This document shows positions 6,526 to 13,513 of a stretch of DNA of 13,513 bases, piece after piece (position 1 is the stretch's first letter; each line of letters starts with the position of its first letter). The position numbers and the translations under genes were made by a program. The notes under the pieces were generated by a model. The model ran no database searches. It was not told where the DNA came from and saw only the letters and a list, made by a program, of their open reading frames with translations. This DNA comes from an uncultured Bacilli bacterium (GTDB lineage: Bacteria > Bacillota_I > Bacilli_A > RFN20 > CAG-826): positions 1-13,513 of the forward strand of contig CAJOOD010000120.1 of NCBI GenBank assembly GCA_905236085.1. Reading direction: 5' to 3'.

Positions 6526-7387
6526 ATTTGTATTGATATTCTTCGTTTTTATCAATGAATTGAACGTTATTAGGTTCTGCTTGATTTTCATCTAAGATTA
6601 ATTCATCAATGCCCAATGATCTAATAACACCTGATGTTGGATTCTTAACGGATTTGATTCTAGAATTCACATCCGCATCAATATTAGTGCAATATTCAAA
6701 AGATAGAGAAGTATCCATTAATTTACAGTTAATTAATTTTAATTGATCGATATAACAGAATCCTTGTAATGAGTCAATTTCGCAGTCAATCAAGGTTAAA
6801 TTTTTAGAATTCCATGCAAAATATTCACCGATAATCTTGCAATTGATACATGTAATATTTTCAGAATTCCAGAAAGCATCCTTACTCATTAATGTAGAAT
6901 TGGTAATGAGTAAATTTTTAGCTCCATCGAAAGCATAATTACCTTCTAAATCTAAAGAATTGATTTTGCCGTTAACTAGATTCATACCAAAATATGGACC
7001 GTTTTTAACAGTGACTGATTCTAAATGTACATCTTCACAGTTCCATAATGTTTCTAAGGCATTAGAGAAATCGGTATTTTGAATATCGATACCTTTAGAT
7101 TTTCTAAAATTCTTAGGACCATCGATTTGACAATTAATAACTTTGATGTTTTTGGTATACCATACTCCCGCGCGAGCTTTATCATTCCAAGTGGAATTAT
7201 TAACCACAACATCTTCATCATACCATAATGGATATTTCCATCCGAAAGTACAATGAATGATTCTGAGATTTTTTGATTCCTTTAATGGTGATTCTCCATC
7301 ATCAAATAAGGTATCTGTTATAGATAAATCTTTGACATTGAATAAGGCTCTTTCGCCAGTATAGTGTTCGTTATAAATGTTTTCCAT
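6515..7387 (-). CDS. DUF3737-family right-handed beta-helix protein
   Basis: This 290-residue protein consists almost wholly of short repeats of about 20 residues in which a hydrophobic strand is followed by an Asn-Cys or Asn-Ser turn, such as NIKVINCQIDG, NITCINCKIIG, NLTLIDCEIDS and QLKLINCKLMD. This is the pattern of a parallel beta-helix and of DUF3737. It has no signal peptide or membrane segment, so it should be cytoplasmic. Function is unknown; DUF3737 genes are often found next to MalY-type PLP enzymes, as here, from general recollection. A ribosome binding site (GGAGAG, complement of 7395-7400) precedes the ATG. Its stop codon overlaps the start of the PLP enzyme by 11 bases, so the two are translationally coupled. 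The family call is good, and no role should be assumed. Confidence 0.85.
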   Translation of the reverse strand: MENIYNEHYTGERALFNVKDLSITDTLFDDGESPLKESKNLRIIHCTFGWKYPLWYDEDVVVNNSTWNDKARAGVWYTKNIKVINCQIDGPKNFRKSKGIDIQNTDFSNALETLWNCEDVHLESVTVKNGPYFGMNLVNGKINSLDLEGNYAFDGAKNLLITNSTLMSKDAFWNSENITCINCKIIGEYFAWNSKNLTLIDCEIDSLQGFCYIDQLKLINCKLMDTSLSFEYCTNIDADVNSRIKSVKNPTSGVIRSLGIDELILDENQAEPNNVQFIDKNEEYQYKYEI

Positions 7388-7409
7388 GATAATACTCTCC
7401 GATTTTTAG

Positions 7410-8330
7410 TTATTTATTGGGATTAAATGGTAATAATTCTTGATAAGTTGGGAAAGAAATAGATCCTCCTCTTCTAGTGATAGATATGGCCGCGGCTTTA
7501 TTAGCGAATCTCATAGCTTCATATAAGTTATAGCCTCTAACTAATCCAGAGATGAAATAACCATTAAAGCAATCACCAGCGCCAACGGTATCAAGAGCTT
7601 CAACAGTATATCCAGCGGCATATTCATATCTGTCTTTAGAATTTAAGCAGCAGCCCATTTTACCAACAGTTACTAATACATTCTTAACGCCCTTTTTCAT
7701 TAATGCGTTAGCGGCGTTTTTAATTTCATAGCCTGGCAAATTAGATAAAATATCATTTCCGCTTAAGGCCTCTAATTCCACTTTATTAGGAGTTAAGAAA
7801 TCAATATATTTAAATGTTTCATCATCTAATTTCATATAAGGAGCAGGATTTAAAATCGTGCAAATACCTAAAGAATTGGCTAATTGAAGGGACTTTTGCA
7901 CGTTTTCTTTACTGATTTCTAATTGAAGTAATAGGTATTTAGGTTCTTGTTCTTTAATAGCTTTTTCAATAACTTCAAATGGTAAATCCATATTAGCACC
8001 TTGAGAAACTACGATGCTATTTTCTGATTTATCATCGACGGTAATAAGAGCAAAACCAGTTGGTTCTTTTTCTGATTCGCTTAATAAATCAATAATGCCT
8101 TCTTTAGCTAAGGCTTCTTTAAATTCTTTCCCGTCTTCATCTTTTCCAATAGCGCCCACTAAAGCGGTCTTTAATCCCCCTCTAGCGCAGGCAACGGCTT
8201 GGTTAAAACCTTTGCCACCTAGAGTTTTACCAACTCCCTTAGCAATAACGGTTTCACCAGCTTTAGGTCTTTTTTCTACATATGCGGTGTGGTCCATATT
8301 AAGAGAACCCACAACTAATACATCAATCAT
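7410..8330 (-). CDS. rbsK: Ribokinase (PfkB family)
   Basis: Ribokinase phosphorylates D-ribose at the 5-hydroxyl with ATP so that ribose can enter the pentose phosphate pathway. The 306-residue length matches RbsK (309 in E. coli). The sugar-binding start VVGSLNMDHTAYV (6-18) and GGKGFNQA (38-45) are clear. NKVELEAL (182-189) is the usual ribokinase motif. DTVGAGDCFNGYF (247-259) contains the catalytic base D253 and the anion hole. TRRGGSISFPT (285-295) is near the C-terminus. A strong GAAGGAGAA site precedes the ATG. It is the first gene of the operon running to 4839. No ribose transporter or repressor is nearby, so a different pentose or a nucleoside-derived ribose is possible. The PfkB family is certain and ribose specificity is likely. 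Confidence 0.92.
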   Translation of the reverse strand: MIDVLVVGSLNMDHTAYVEKRPKAGETVIAKGVGKTLGGKGFNQAVACARGGLKTALVGAIGKDEDGKEFKEALAKEGIIDLLSESEKEPTGFALITVDDKSENSIVVSQGANMDLPFEVIEKAIKEQEPKYLLLQLEISKENVQKSLQLANSLGICTILNPAPYMKLDDETFKYIDFLTPNKVELEALSGNDILSNLPGYEIKNAANALMKKGVKNVLVTVGKMGCCLNSKDRYEYAAGYTVEALDTVGAGDCFNGYFISGLVRGYNLYEAMRFANKAAAISITRRGGSISFPTYQELLPFNPNK

Positions 8331-8355
8331 ACAATATTCTCCTTCGGTGATTTAT

Positions 8356-8385
8356 ATTACATGTCTAGTTAGATTTTATTATAAT
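8356..8385 (+). promoter_or_regulatory. Predicted promoter of the alpha/beta hydrolase gene
   Basis: A perfect TATAAT lies at 8380-8385, with ATTACA (8356-8361, four of six consensus bases) 18 bp upstream as a possible -35. The leader to the ATG at 8406 would be only about 13 bases and holds no strong Shine-Dalgarno. Confidence 0.5.
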
Positions 8386-8401
8386 TAATAAAGATAAGCA
8401 A
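8373..8401 (-). promoter_or_regulatory. Predicted promoter of the ribokinase operon
   Basis: On the minus strand TTGCTT (8401-8396) and TAAAAT (8378-8373) are separated by exactly 17 bp. The implied leader is about 35 bases. It overlaps the divergent promoter of the hydrolase gene, so the two promoters may compete for polymerase. Confidence 0.5.
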
Positions 8402-8405
8402 GAAT

Positions 8406-9293
8406 ATGGCCTCGATAAAAGAATTATTTGTACCATTTAAAGAATATAAGACCTATGTAAGAATTGTCGGTCAAGAATATAATAAAGCTCCTATTTTAAT
8501 GCTTCATGGAGGGCCGGGTTCCACTCATAATAGTTTTGAATTATTAGATGACTTAGCCGACATCTTAAAAAGGCCTTTAATCATGTATGACCAATTAGGA
8601 TGTGGACTATCCTCTATTGATGTTGATCCAAAATTATATCGTAAAGAGATATGGGTAGAAGAGCTAATTAATCTTAGAGAATATTTACATCTAGATAAAG
8701 TTCATCTATTTGGCCATTCTTGGGGTGGAATGCTAGAAATAATCTACCAATGTGATTATCAACCTGATGGAATATTATCAATGATATTATCGTCTACCTT
8801 AGCTTCCGCTTCATTATGGGAAAAAGAAACACATAGATTAATAATCCAAATGAGTGAAAAAGAACAAAAATCTATCCGATTTGCTGAGAAAAGGAATAAT
8901 TTTAGCTATAAATCATTTAAGAAAGCTGAAGAACATTATCTATCAATGTTTGTCTTTGCTAAGCCAAATGATGATGATCCAGAATGTCTTAGAAGAGTGA
9001 AAGCAGGAGGTAAGATTCCATATATAACCGCCTGGGGACCATGTGAATTTAAACCTTTAGGTAATTTAAGTAATTATGAATATTTAGATAAATTGCATAT
9101 TATTAAATCTCCAACACTAGTGATTCATGGAGAATATGATGAATCTACGATATTACAAAATGAAGAAATATATAATCATTTGACTTGCCAAAAAGATTAT
9201 AAGATGGTGCCTAAAGCTAGACATAGAACCTATTATGAAAACAAGGACTTCTATATAAAAGCCCTTGAAGAATTTTATAAAGATAAGGAATGA
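8406..9293 (+). CDS. Proline-iminopeptidase-like alpha/beta hydrolase
   Basis: This 295-residue alpha/beta hydrolase resembles prolyl aminopeptidases of the S33 family, which release N-terminal proline or related residues from short peptides in the cytoplasm. The oxyanion motif LHGGPG (33-38), the nucleophile elbow GHSWGG with S105, the acid D245 in GEYDES and the histidine H273 in KARHRTYYE form a complete triad. The DQLGCGLSS segment (62-70) is also typical of the family. There is no signal peptide. It is transcribed alone from a promoter that overlaps the divergent ribokinase promoter. Its TGA stop is three bases from the stop of the convergent thioesterase gene. Family members also include tripeptidases and amino acid amidases, so the substrate is uncertain. 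Confidence 0.85.
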   Translation: MASIKELFVPFKEYKTYVRIVGQEYNKAPILMLHGGPGSTHNSFELLDDLADILKRPLIMYDQLGCGLSSIDVDPKLYRKEIWVEELINLREYLHLDKVHLFGHSWGGMLEIIYQCDYQPDGILSMILSSTLASASLWEKETHRLIIQMSEKEQKSIRFAEKRNNFSYKSFKKAEEHYLSMFVFAKPNDDDPECLRRVKAGGKIPYITAWGPCEFKPLGNLSNYEYLDKLHIIKSPTLVIHGEYDESTILQNEEIYNHLTCQKDYKMVPKARHRTYYENKDFYIKALEEFYKDKE

Positions 9294-9296
9294 TAT

Positions 9297-10034
9297 TTAT
9301 TTAATTATCATCGAGGCACGAATAATTTCTATTTCGTCCTTTTTTATTAAGAAGAAAACATTATTACCTTCTGTTTTACGATATATCTTTAATGTTTCTC
9401 CCCAATGTGATTCATGTTTAAAATGAATTTCAAAATCTTCGATATCTTTTTCCATATAATAATCTCTTGAGAAAGTATTGATACAATATCTTACATAAGA
9501 AACATTATTGGTATGCGCGGAGAAATCAGTATCTGTATATTCCACTTTGACATCTTTGACATAATCGCTTTCTTGAAATGTTATCTTATTTAAATTATTA
9601 AATGTCAGAGGATAGCTAGACTCACTAGGTTCAGCATCATCTTTAAACGATATAGTGGATATCCTTCTAATATTTCTGGTATTGATATCGATAACGCAGC
9701 CTTCAGTAATGCCAATAAAAACTAATTCATTATTATCATCGCAGCATGTTGTTTCTGCGACTGTTTTAATAGAACTTATATCAGTAAAAAATGTTTTTAA
9801 ATTTAATTCCGTTTCTTCCCAATGTGGATATTTCAAAAATCTAAAATGACATTTGCTAAAAACCCATAAGGCATTATTCTTTTCTTTAACAGTAATATTA
9901 TCAGAATCAACGAGGTTAAAGAACTTGGTTATCATGTCTTGTGACATGTTGAAAACTCCAACGATTCCAAGTACGGCTTTTCCATCTCCATAATGGTAGG
10001 ACAAATTCAGTTTTCTATTGAGTATATACTTCAT
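9297..10034 (-). CDS. Acyl-ACP thioesterase-like double hotdog protein
   Basis: Bacterial FatA/FatB-like thioesterases release fatty acids from acyl carrier protein. This 245-residue protein has the two-hotdog length and the marker NALWVFSKCHFRFLKYPHWEE (about 54-74, shown in part), close to the N-terminal-domain motif of the family. The second hotdog holds DTDFSAHTNNVSYVRY (168-183), aligned to the usual D-x-D-x-N-x-H-x-N-N, followed by HFKHESHWGETLKI with E208. The asparagine two positions before the histidine, normally catalytic, is a serine (S172), while D168, D170 and H174 remain. The gene directly follows DUF2130 (stop at 10035, ATG at 10034), so they are co-transcribed. No separate Shine-Dalgarno of note is seen, and coupling is likely. 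Activity may be altered. Family assignment is good. Confidence 0.8.
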   Translation of the reverse strand: MKYILNRKLNLSYHYGDGKAVLGIVGVFNMSQDMITKFFNLVDSDNITVKEKNNALWVFSKCHFRFLKYPHWEETELNLKTFFTDISSIKTVAETTCCDDNNELVFIGITEGCVIDINTRNIRRISTISFKDDAEPSESSYPLTFNNLNKITFQESDYVKDVKVEYTDTDFSAHTNNVSYVRYCINTFSRDYYMEKDIEDFEIHFKHESHWGETLKIYRKTEGNNVFFLIKKDEIEIIRASMIIK

Positions 10035-11354
10035 TTATTCTTCCTCATTATTCTTCTTAACCTCTTCAAATTTAGCTTTCATAGTTGGATTATTTTTAGT
10101 TAATTTCTTGATGGTTAAATCTTGAGCCTTATCATTAGCGAGTCTTAGATTACGTTCGCTACCTAATAATTGTTCTTTAACTTTTTGTAAATGATCAATG
10201 GTCTTATCTATTTCTTCAATGGCTTTTTCAAATTTTTCACCAGCGATACGGAAATTGTTTTCGAATTTAGCCTTGAAGTCATTTAATTCATCTTCAAAAT
10301 TAGCGACATCAATGCTTTGATTTCTCACTTCAATTAATTGGTTTTTATATTGTGAAGCATTTAAAGCAGCATTTCTTAATAAAGTAATAATAGGGATGAA
10401 ACACTGAGGTCTAACCACATACATCTTTGGATAACGATAAGAAACATCAACGATTCCAGCATTATATAATTCGGAGTCGGATTCGAGCATCGAAACCAAC
10501 ACCGCATATTCACATTTTTTCTCATTCCTATCTTTATCTAATTCTTTTAGGAAATCTTCATTTTTATGTTTGGTGGCAGTGGTATCATTCTCGTTTTTCA
10601 TTTCGAACATGATAGAAATTATTTCTGCACCTTCTTCGGTATATTCCCTATAGATGAAATCACCTTTAGATCCTGATGAGGCATCGTTGTCTTTTTCAAA
10701 ATACGCTCTTGGGAAAGCGGTTGGTCTTAATTGATTAAATTGTATTTGACAGTGTTGTTCCAAGGTCTCCCCTACTAGTTTGGTCGACATCTTGGTTTTT
10801 AAATCTTTGTAATAATCAACTTGTTCTTGTTTTAATTTGAGCTCATTATCATATTTTTCTTTAATACTTTTCGCAGATAATTCTGCTTCCGATTTCTGTA
10901 GTTGAAGTTGATTCTTTAATTTTTCGATTTCTTTTTCTTTTTCGTTAATCGCTTCTTGAATCTTATTCTTTGATTCTATTTCTTGGGTTTTGATTTGACC
11001 TTTTAATTCAGTAATTCTCTCGTTTAAAACCGCTTCTGATTTTTGGGAGGCTAATTCTTTATCCTTAAGAGCGAGATTTTTATCATTTTCCGCTTTTACG
11101 GATTGGGCATTTAATTCATTTTGAAGCTTTAATAATTGCTCTTTTAAAGCATGAATTTCTTTATCGTTTTTAGCTTCAGCTTGTTGCTTAACTAAAGCGA
11201 TATCTTTAGTTTTTTCATTTTCTAAAGCCTTTTTTCTTTCTTCGATTAATCTATTAAATTCTTCCGTTTTGATATGTTCTAATAAAGCGTTGTAATCACT
11301 TTCGTCAACTTCAAAAACAGTATGACAATTTGGGCATTGAATTTTTTGTGCCAT
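10035..11354 (-). CDS. DUF2130 protein: zinc-binding start, coiled coil, PD-(D/E)XK-like domain
   Basis: This is a 439-residue cytoplasmic protein of the DUF2130 family, whose function is not established. It starts with a CPNC knuckle (C7, C10) in a short zinc-ribbon-like segment. A long Lys/Glu/Gln-rich coiled coil follows, about residues 35-185. Next comes the DUF2130 domain, in which SKGDFIYRE (D232) and IMFEMKNE (E251 and K253) match the D...ExK core of restriction-like nucleases. A second coiled coil occupies about 340-420, and the C-terminus is highly charged. A perfect AGGAGG precedes the ATG, and a 17-bp-spaced promoter lies upstream. It is transcribed ahead of the thioesterase gene. 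Nuclease activity is inference; the segment could be a degenerate fold. Only the single CxxC is visible at the N-terminus, so zinc binding would need other ligands or dimerisation. Confidence 0.88.
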   Translation of the reverse strand: MAQKIQCPNCHTVFEVDESDYNALLEHIKTEEFNRLIEERKKALENEKTKDIALVKQQAEAKNDKEIHALKEQLLKLQNELNAQSVKAENDKNLALKDKELASQKSEAVLNERITELKGQIKTQEIESKNKIQEAINEKEKEIEKLKNQLQLQKSEAELSAKSIKEKYDNELKLKQEQVDYYKDLKTKMSTKLVGETLEQHCQIQFNQLRPTAFPRAYFEKDNDASSGSKGDFIYREYTEEGAEIISIMFEMKNENDTTATKHKNEDFLKELDKDRNEKKCEYAVLVSMLESDSELYNAGIVDVSYRYPKMYVVRPQCFIPIITLLRNAALNASQYKNQLIEVRNQSIDVANFEDELNDFKAKFENNFRIAGEKFEKAIEEIDKTIDHLQKVKEQLLGSERNLRLANDKAQDLTIKKLTKNNPTMKAKFEEVKKNNEEE

Positions 11355-11389
11355 TTTTAAAATCCTCCTAATATCAGTGCTTTATTTAA

Positions 11390-11418
11390 ATTTTAGTCAT
11401 AAATAGAGATTTAGACAA
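11390..11418 (-). promoter_or_regulatory. Predicted promoter of the DUF2130-thioesterase pair
   Basis: On the minus strand TTGTCT (11418-11413) and TAAAAT (11395-11390) are spaced by 17 bp. The leader to the ATG at 11354 is about 30 bases and contains the AGGAGG site. Confidence 0.6.
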
Positions 11419-11444
11419 ATTATTTGTTTTTTAAAACAAGAAAA

Positions 11445-12221
11445 TTAATATTCTAATTTTTCACCTTTAGAATTATAAGCCACATTATTTTCTATAATTA
11501 AAACATTAACCTTATTAGTATTTGGCGTATTAGCATCTAAAGCAATTAGATTCTTAGTGACAAATAATTCGTCGTGATGATTGGTTTCCATAAATATATG
11601 TTGAAAGAAATAATTAGTGGCATAATGCCCACATACAATGGTCTTACCTTCTTTAATAATTTCATCAAATAATCTTTCTTTATAATCTTGACCGGCAAAA
11701 TACCATCTAGCATCTTTCCATTTATTAATAGGAGCATCTCTCCAATTTGGATCATATTTAGCATAGCCATTATCATCTAGTAAACGTGGTATAGAGCCAT
11801 GAACTAAGATGAAATCGCCTAATTCATAATATTCTTCCCATTCCTTAGAATATATGAGATCAGTAGCCTTACTAGCGGTCGCGCCTTTTCTAATTTCATA
11901 CCAAGAAGCATCACTAGTAAGATTCGATAATTGAATAAACGTATTAACTGTTCCATTATAAAAATCTCTTCCTAAAGGATATGTAGCGTAAGTTAATTCT
12001 TTATATAAATCTTCGTGATTGCCTTTGATTAATATTCTTCTTTTCTTAGGTATAGACATGATGAAATGATAAACCTGCCAAGTCTCATCTCCACGGTCAA
12101 ATATATCTCCTAAAATAATAAGAGTATGATTCTTATCTCTTTTATTATATCCTGCTTCTTTTAAAGCAAGCTTAAGAGGGGTATAGCAACTATGTATATC
12201 CGAGACAACGAAATATTTCAT
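11445..12221 (-). CDS. Calcineurin-like metallophosphoesterase
   Basis: This 258-residue protein has the full set of metallophosphoesterase metal ligands in order: SDIHS (D8, H10), GDIFDRGDE (D39, D42), KGNHED (N68, H69), LVHGS (H141) and VCGHY (H199). The arrangement is closest to the PPP-type phosphatases that include bacterial and phage Ser/Thr phosphatases and symmetrical diadenosine tetraphosphatases. It would hydrolyse phosphoester bonds using two metal ions in the cytoplasm. The substrate cannot be chosen from sequence. No Shine-Dalgarno precedes the ATG, and a TATAAT lies seven bases from it, so a leaderless mRNA is likely. A terminator upstream shields it from the gene beyond, and its own promoter separates it from DUF2130, so it is probably monocistronic. 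Confidence 0.88.
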   Translation of the reverse strand: MKYFVVSDIHSCYTPLKLALKEAGYNKRDKNHTLIILGDIFDRGDETWQVYHFIMSIPKKRRILIKGNHEDLYKELTYATYPLGRDFYNGTVNTFIQLSNLTSDASWYEIRKGATASKATDLIYSKEWEEYYELGDFILVHGSIPRLLDDNGYAKYDPNWRDAPINKWKDARWYFAGQDYKERLFDEIIKEGKTIVCGHYATNYFFQHIFMETNHHDELFVTKNLIALDANTPNTNKVNVLIIENNVAYNSKGEKLEY

Positions 12222-12229
12222 TAGAACTT

Positions 12230-12259
12230 ATTATAATATAGATTTTGAAAAAATATCTA
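12230..12259 (-). promoter_or_regulatory. Predicted promoter of the metallophosphoesterase, leaderless
   Basis: On the minus strand TATAAT (12235-12230) has TAGATA (12259-12254, four of six consensus bases) 18 bp upstream. The start point about seven bases after the -10 is adjacent to the ATG at 12221, with no room for a ribosome binding site. Confidence 0.5.
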
Positions 12260-12269
12260 ACTTTTGCTA

Positions 12270-12307
12270 TAAAAAAAGGGTGAATTGCATAGATTCACCA
12301 CTTTTTA
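12270..12307 (-). terminator. Terminator of the beta-helix gene, probably bidirectional
   Basis: GGTGAAT and ATTCACC (12279-12285 and 12293-12299 on the plus strand) pair around a seven-base loop. Flanking A and T runs extend the stem with one bulge. On the minus strand a run of seven T follows, and on the plus strand a run of five T. It ends the beta-helix gene that stops at 12324. Confidence 0.85.
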
Positions 12308-12323
12308 TAATAGTTAATAGATA

Positions 12324-13513
12324 TTAGGACGCTGATGCGCTTAGATTAATGCTTCCGCCACTTAAGGTATAAGTTGAACCTTTTGTAAATAAAGAAGAAT
12401 AAACTTTAACTCCACCTTGATATGAATTAGTTAATGTAAATGATATGTCAACATTTGTCCCACTTAAGGTATATGTATTGGCGGATAATGTATTAGAATA
12501 TCGACAAGTATATACTCCGTTGCCTAAAGTTGGAGTACTTTCTAAGGCACCTATACAGATAAATGTTCCTCCATTAATTTTAGCGGTTCCATCGCAATCT
12601 AAACCAGAAGCCATAGAACTATTAGAATTAGGAGCTCCGCGTGTAATTACCACGCCATCACTTTGGGTAAAATTACCATTAGAATCAATACCATCAACAT
12701 CTCCACTACCTACAGTGACATCTAATCTACCGCCTGTGACATTAATATTTGGAGTCATATTAGCTTTCTTAGAAGCATTTAATCCATCATCACTTGCCAC
12801 TACATTGGTGGTTCCGCCAGAGATAACAATATTATTAGATTCAATTCCTTCATAGGCATAAGTGATATTGATAGTGCCACCAGAAATATTGACATATCTA
12901 TCGCCGTGTATTCCATCATCACTGCCATATAAAGATAATGTTCCGCCAGAGATATTAACATCCCCTAATCCAGTTGATCCGTTTTCTAAAGTATCTCCAT
13001 AATTAGCGTGGATGGCATCATCATAGGCCTTAGCAGTGATATTTCCATCGCTGATATTGATTTCATTAGCAGCTTTTAATCCTTTAGCGCTGTCGGTGGA
13101 TTTATCGGAATTGCCTTCTTGCATTCCACCAGGTCCACCACCCATTCCACCTTGTCCTCCAGAGGAATAATTAGACCAACTGCCTAAATTAATCGTGGAA
13201 GAAGAAATAGAACTAATAGAAATCATATCATAATTAGTATTTACTGTTTTAGCCGCGCTGACAGCATTATATGTTGTCGTAGAATTAGAGGCATTTGATG
13301 TAAATCTATATAATTTGAAATTGTTATAATTCGTCGGTCTAGATAAGGAATAATAATAATTGGTTTGTCCGCCTCTACCGCCACCGCCAGAGGAAGTAAG
13401 ATATGAAGCATCTGCCCAAGAATAATTACCATCTTCATTATAGAAATAAAATGAGAAACGATAAGAAGAACTATAAGCACTGGATGGCACTTTTAAATAC
13501 ATCTTTTCTGTTG
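12324..13513 (-). CDS. Cthe_2159-like beta-helix carbohydrate-binding protein (partial)
   Basis: The frame is open to the right edge (ThrGluLys precede the Met at 13502), so the true start and any signal peptide lie outside. The visible 392 residues after that Met begin with an aromatic beta-rich segment (about 1-110) reminiscent of a carbohydrate-binding module. A glycine hinge follows (about 115-130, GGQGGMGGGPGGM). Residues about 141-315 are beta-helix turns repeating NISGGT and SDDGI-type motifs, as in NISGGTLSLYGSDDGIHGD and ISGGTTNVVASDDGLNAS. This resembles Cthe_2159, a polysaccharide-binding calcium-dependent beta-helix. The acidic DDG turns could bind calcium. The Ser/Thr/Asn-rich composition suits an exported surface protein, and no LPXTG or membrane anchor is at the C-terminus. 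Ligand is unknown. The terminator at 12270-12307 follows. Confidence 0.85.
   Translation of the reverse strand, partial: TEKMYLKVPSSAYSSSYRFSFYFYNEDGNYSWADASYLTSSGGGGRGGQTNYYYSLSRPTNYNNFKLYRFTSNASNSTTTYNAVSAAKTVNTNYDMISISSISSSTINLGSWSNYSSGGQGGMGGGPGGMQEGNSDKSTDSAKGLKAANEINISDGNITAKAYDDAIHANYGDTLENGSTGLGDVNISGGTLSLYGSDDGIHGDRYVNISGGTINITYAYEGIESNNIVISGGTTNVVASDDGLNASKKANMTPNINVTGGRLDVTVGSGDVDGIDSNGNFTQSDGVVITRGAPNSNSSMASGLDCDGTAKINGGTFICIGALESTPTLGNGVYTCRYSNTLSANTYTLSGTNVDISFTLTNSYQGGVKVYSSLFTKGSTYTLSGGSINLSASAS

Noticed and set aside
6526..6591. Upstream ATG that would lengthen the PLP enzyme by 22 residues
   Set aside because: The family N-terminus begins at MKYNFLTG, the extra residues do not resemble the family, and the overlap with DUF3737 would be unusually deep.
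8014..8388. Plus-strand open frame of 124 codons antisense to ribokinase
   Set aside because: It overlaps a gene with all ribokinase motifs and runs through both divergent promoters; no recognisable domain.
11422..11440. TTGTTTT/AAAACAA inverted repeat after the metallophosphoesterase stop
   Set aside because: The stem is AT-only and no T-run follows on the minus strand, so I do not call a terminator.
12445..12855. Plus-strand open frame of 136 codons
   Set aside because: It lies antisense to the repetitive beta-helix gene, has no ribosome binding site and is biased by the underlying repeats; a shadow frame.
12801..12970. Repeated GTTCCGCCAGAGATA-like DNA units as a possible CRISPR or tandem repeat
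   Set aside because: The units are imperfect and encode the NISGGT turns of the beta-helix protein; spacing and divergence fit protein repeats, not CRISPR.

Overview
This window looks like a chromosomal segment of a low-GC Bacillota bacterium. The composition is strongly AT-rich (roughly one third GC, judged by eye). The standard genetic code applies: TGA ends the gene at 8406-9293 and tryptophan is TGG, which argues against a classic mycoplasma. Clean AGGAGG-type ribosome binding sites, DUF2130, DUF3737, a bacterial acyl-ACP thioesterase and a Cthe_2159-type beta-helix protein suggest an Erysipelotrichia or related gut Bacilli lineage. That placement is inference, and no rRNA or tRNA marker is present.

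Layout. The left edge holds the N-terminal part of a family 8 glycosyltransferase (minus, 1-615). Divergent from it is an XRE helix-turn-helix regulator with four membrane segments (784-1380), apparently leaderless and closed by an intrinsic terminator. Next comes a four-gene plus-strand operon (1571-4771) that I read as a DpnII/MboI-type GATC restriction-modification system. It contains a DpnM/Dam-like adenine methylase, a DpnA-like second methylase, an extra 211-residue double zinc-ribbon protein, and a DpnII-like endonuclease. Its leader carries a perfect 9-bp inverted repeat whose loop edge contains a GATC, the predicted recognition site of the enzymes encoded downstream.

Convergent with this is a minus-strand operon, 8330 down to 4839: ribokinase, DUF3737 beta-helix protein, MalY/PatB-type PLP C-S lyase and beta-carbonic anhydrase. 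The last three genes overlap. Divergent from it is a proline-iminopeptidase-like alpha/beta hydrolase (8406-9293). A minus-strand pair follows, DUF2130 coiled-coil/nuclease-fold protein (10035-11354) then acyl-ACP thioesterase (9297-10034). Then come a monocistronic metallophosphoesterase (11445-12221, apparently leaderless), a bidirectional terminator, and a partial beta-helix carbohydrate-binding protein (12324 to the right edge).

How it works together. The only clear multi-gene system is the restriction-modification operon. The two methylases should protect double-stranded and, by analogy with DpnA, single-stranded GATC DNA, while the endonuclease cuts unmethylated GATC. The zinc-ribbon gene is the unexpected member. 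I hand-counted about 17 GATC sites in the window, fewer than base composition predicts, and none between 3217 and 4771. The remaining genes are ordinary metabolic, cell-surface and regulatory genes. No CRISPR array, insertion sequence, tRNA or rRNA was seen.
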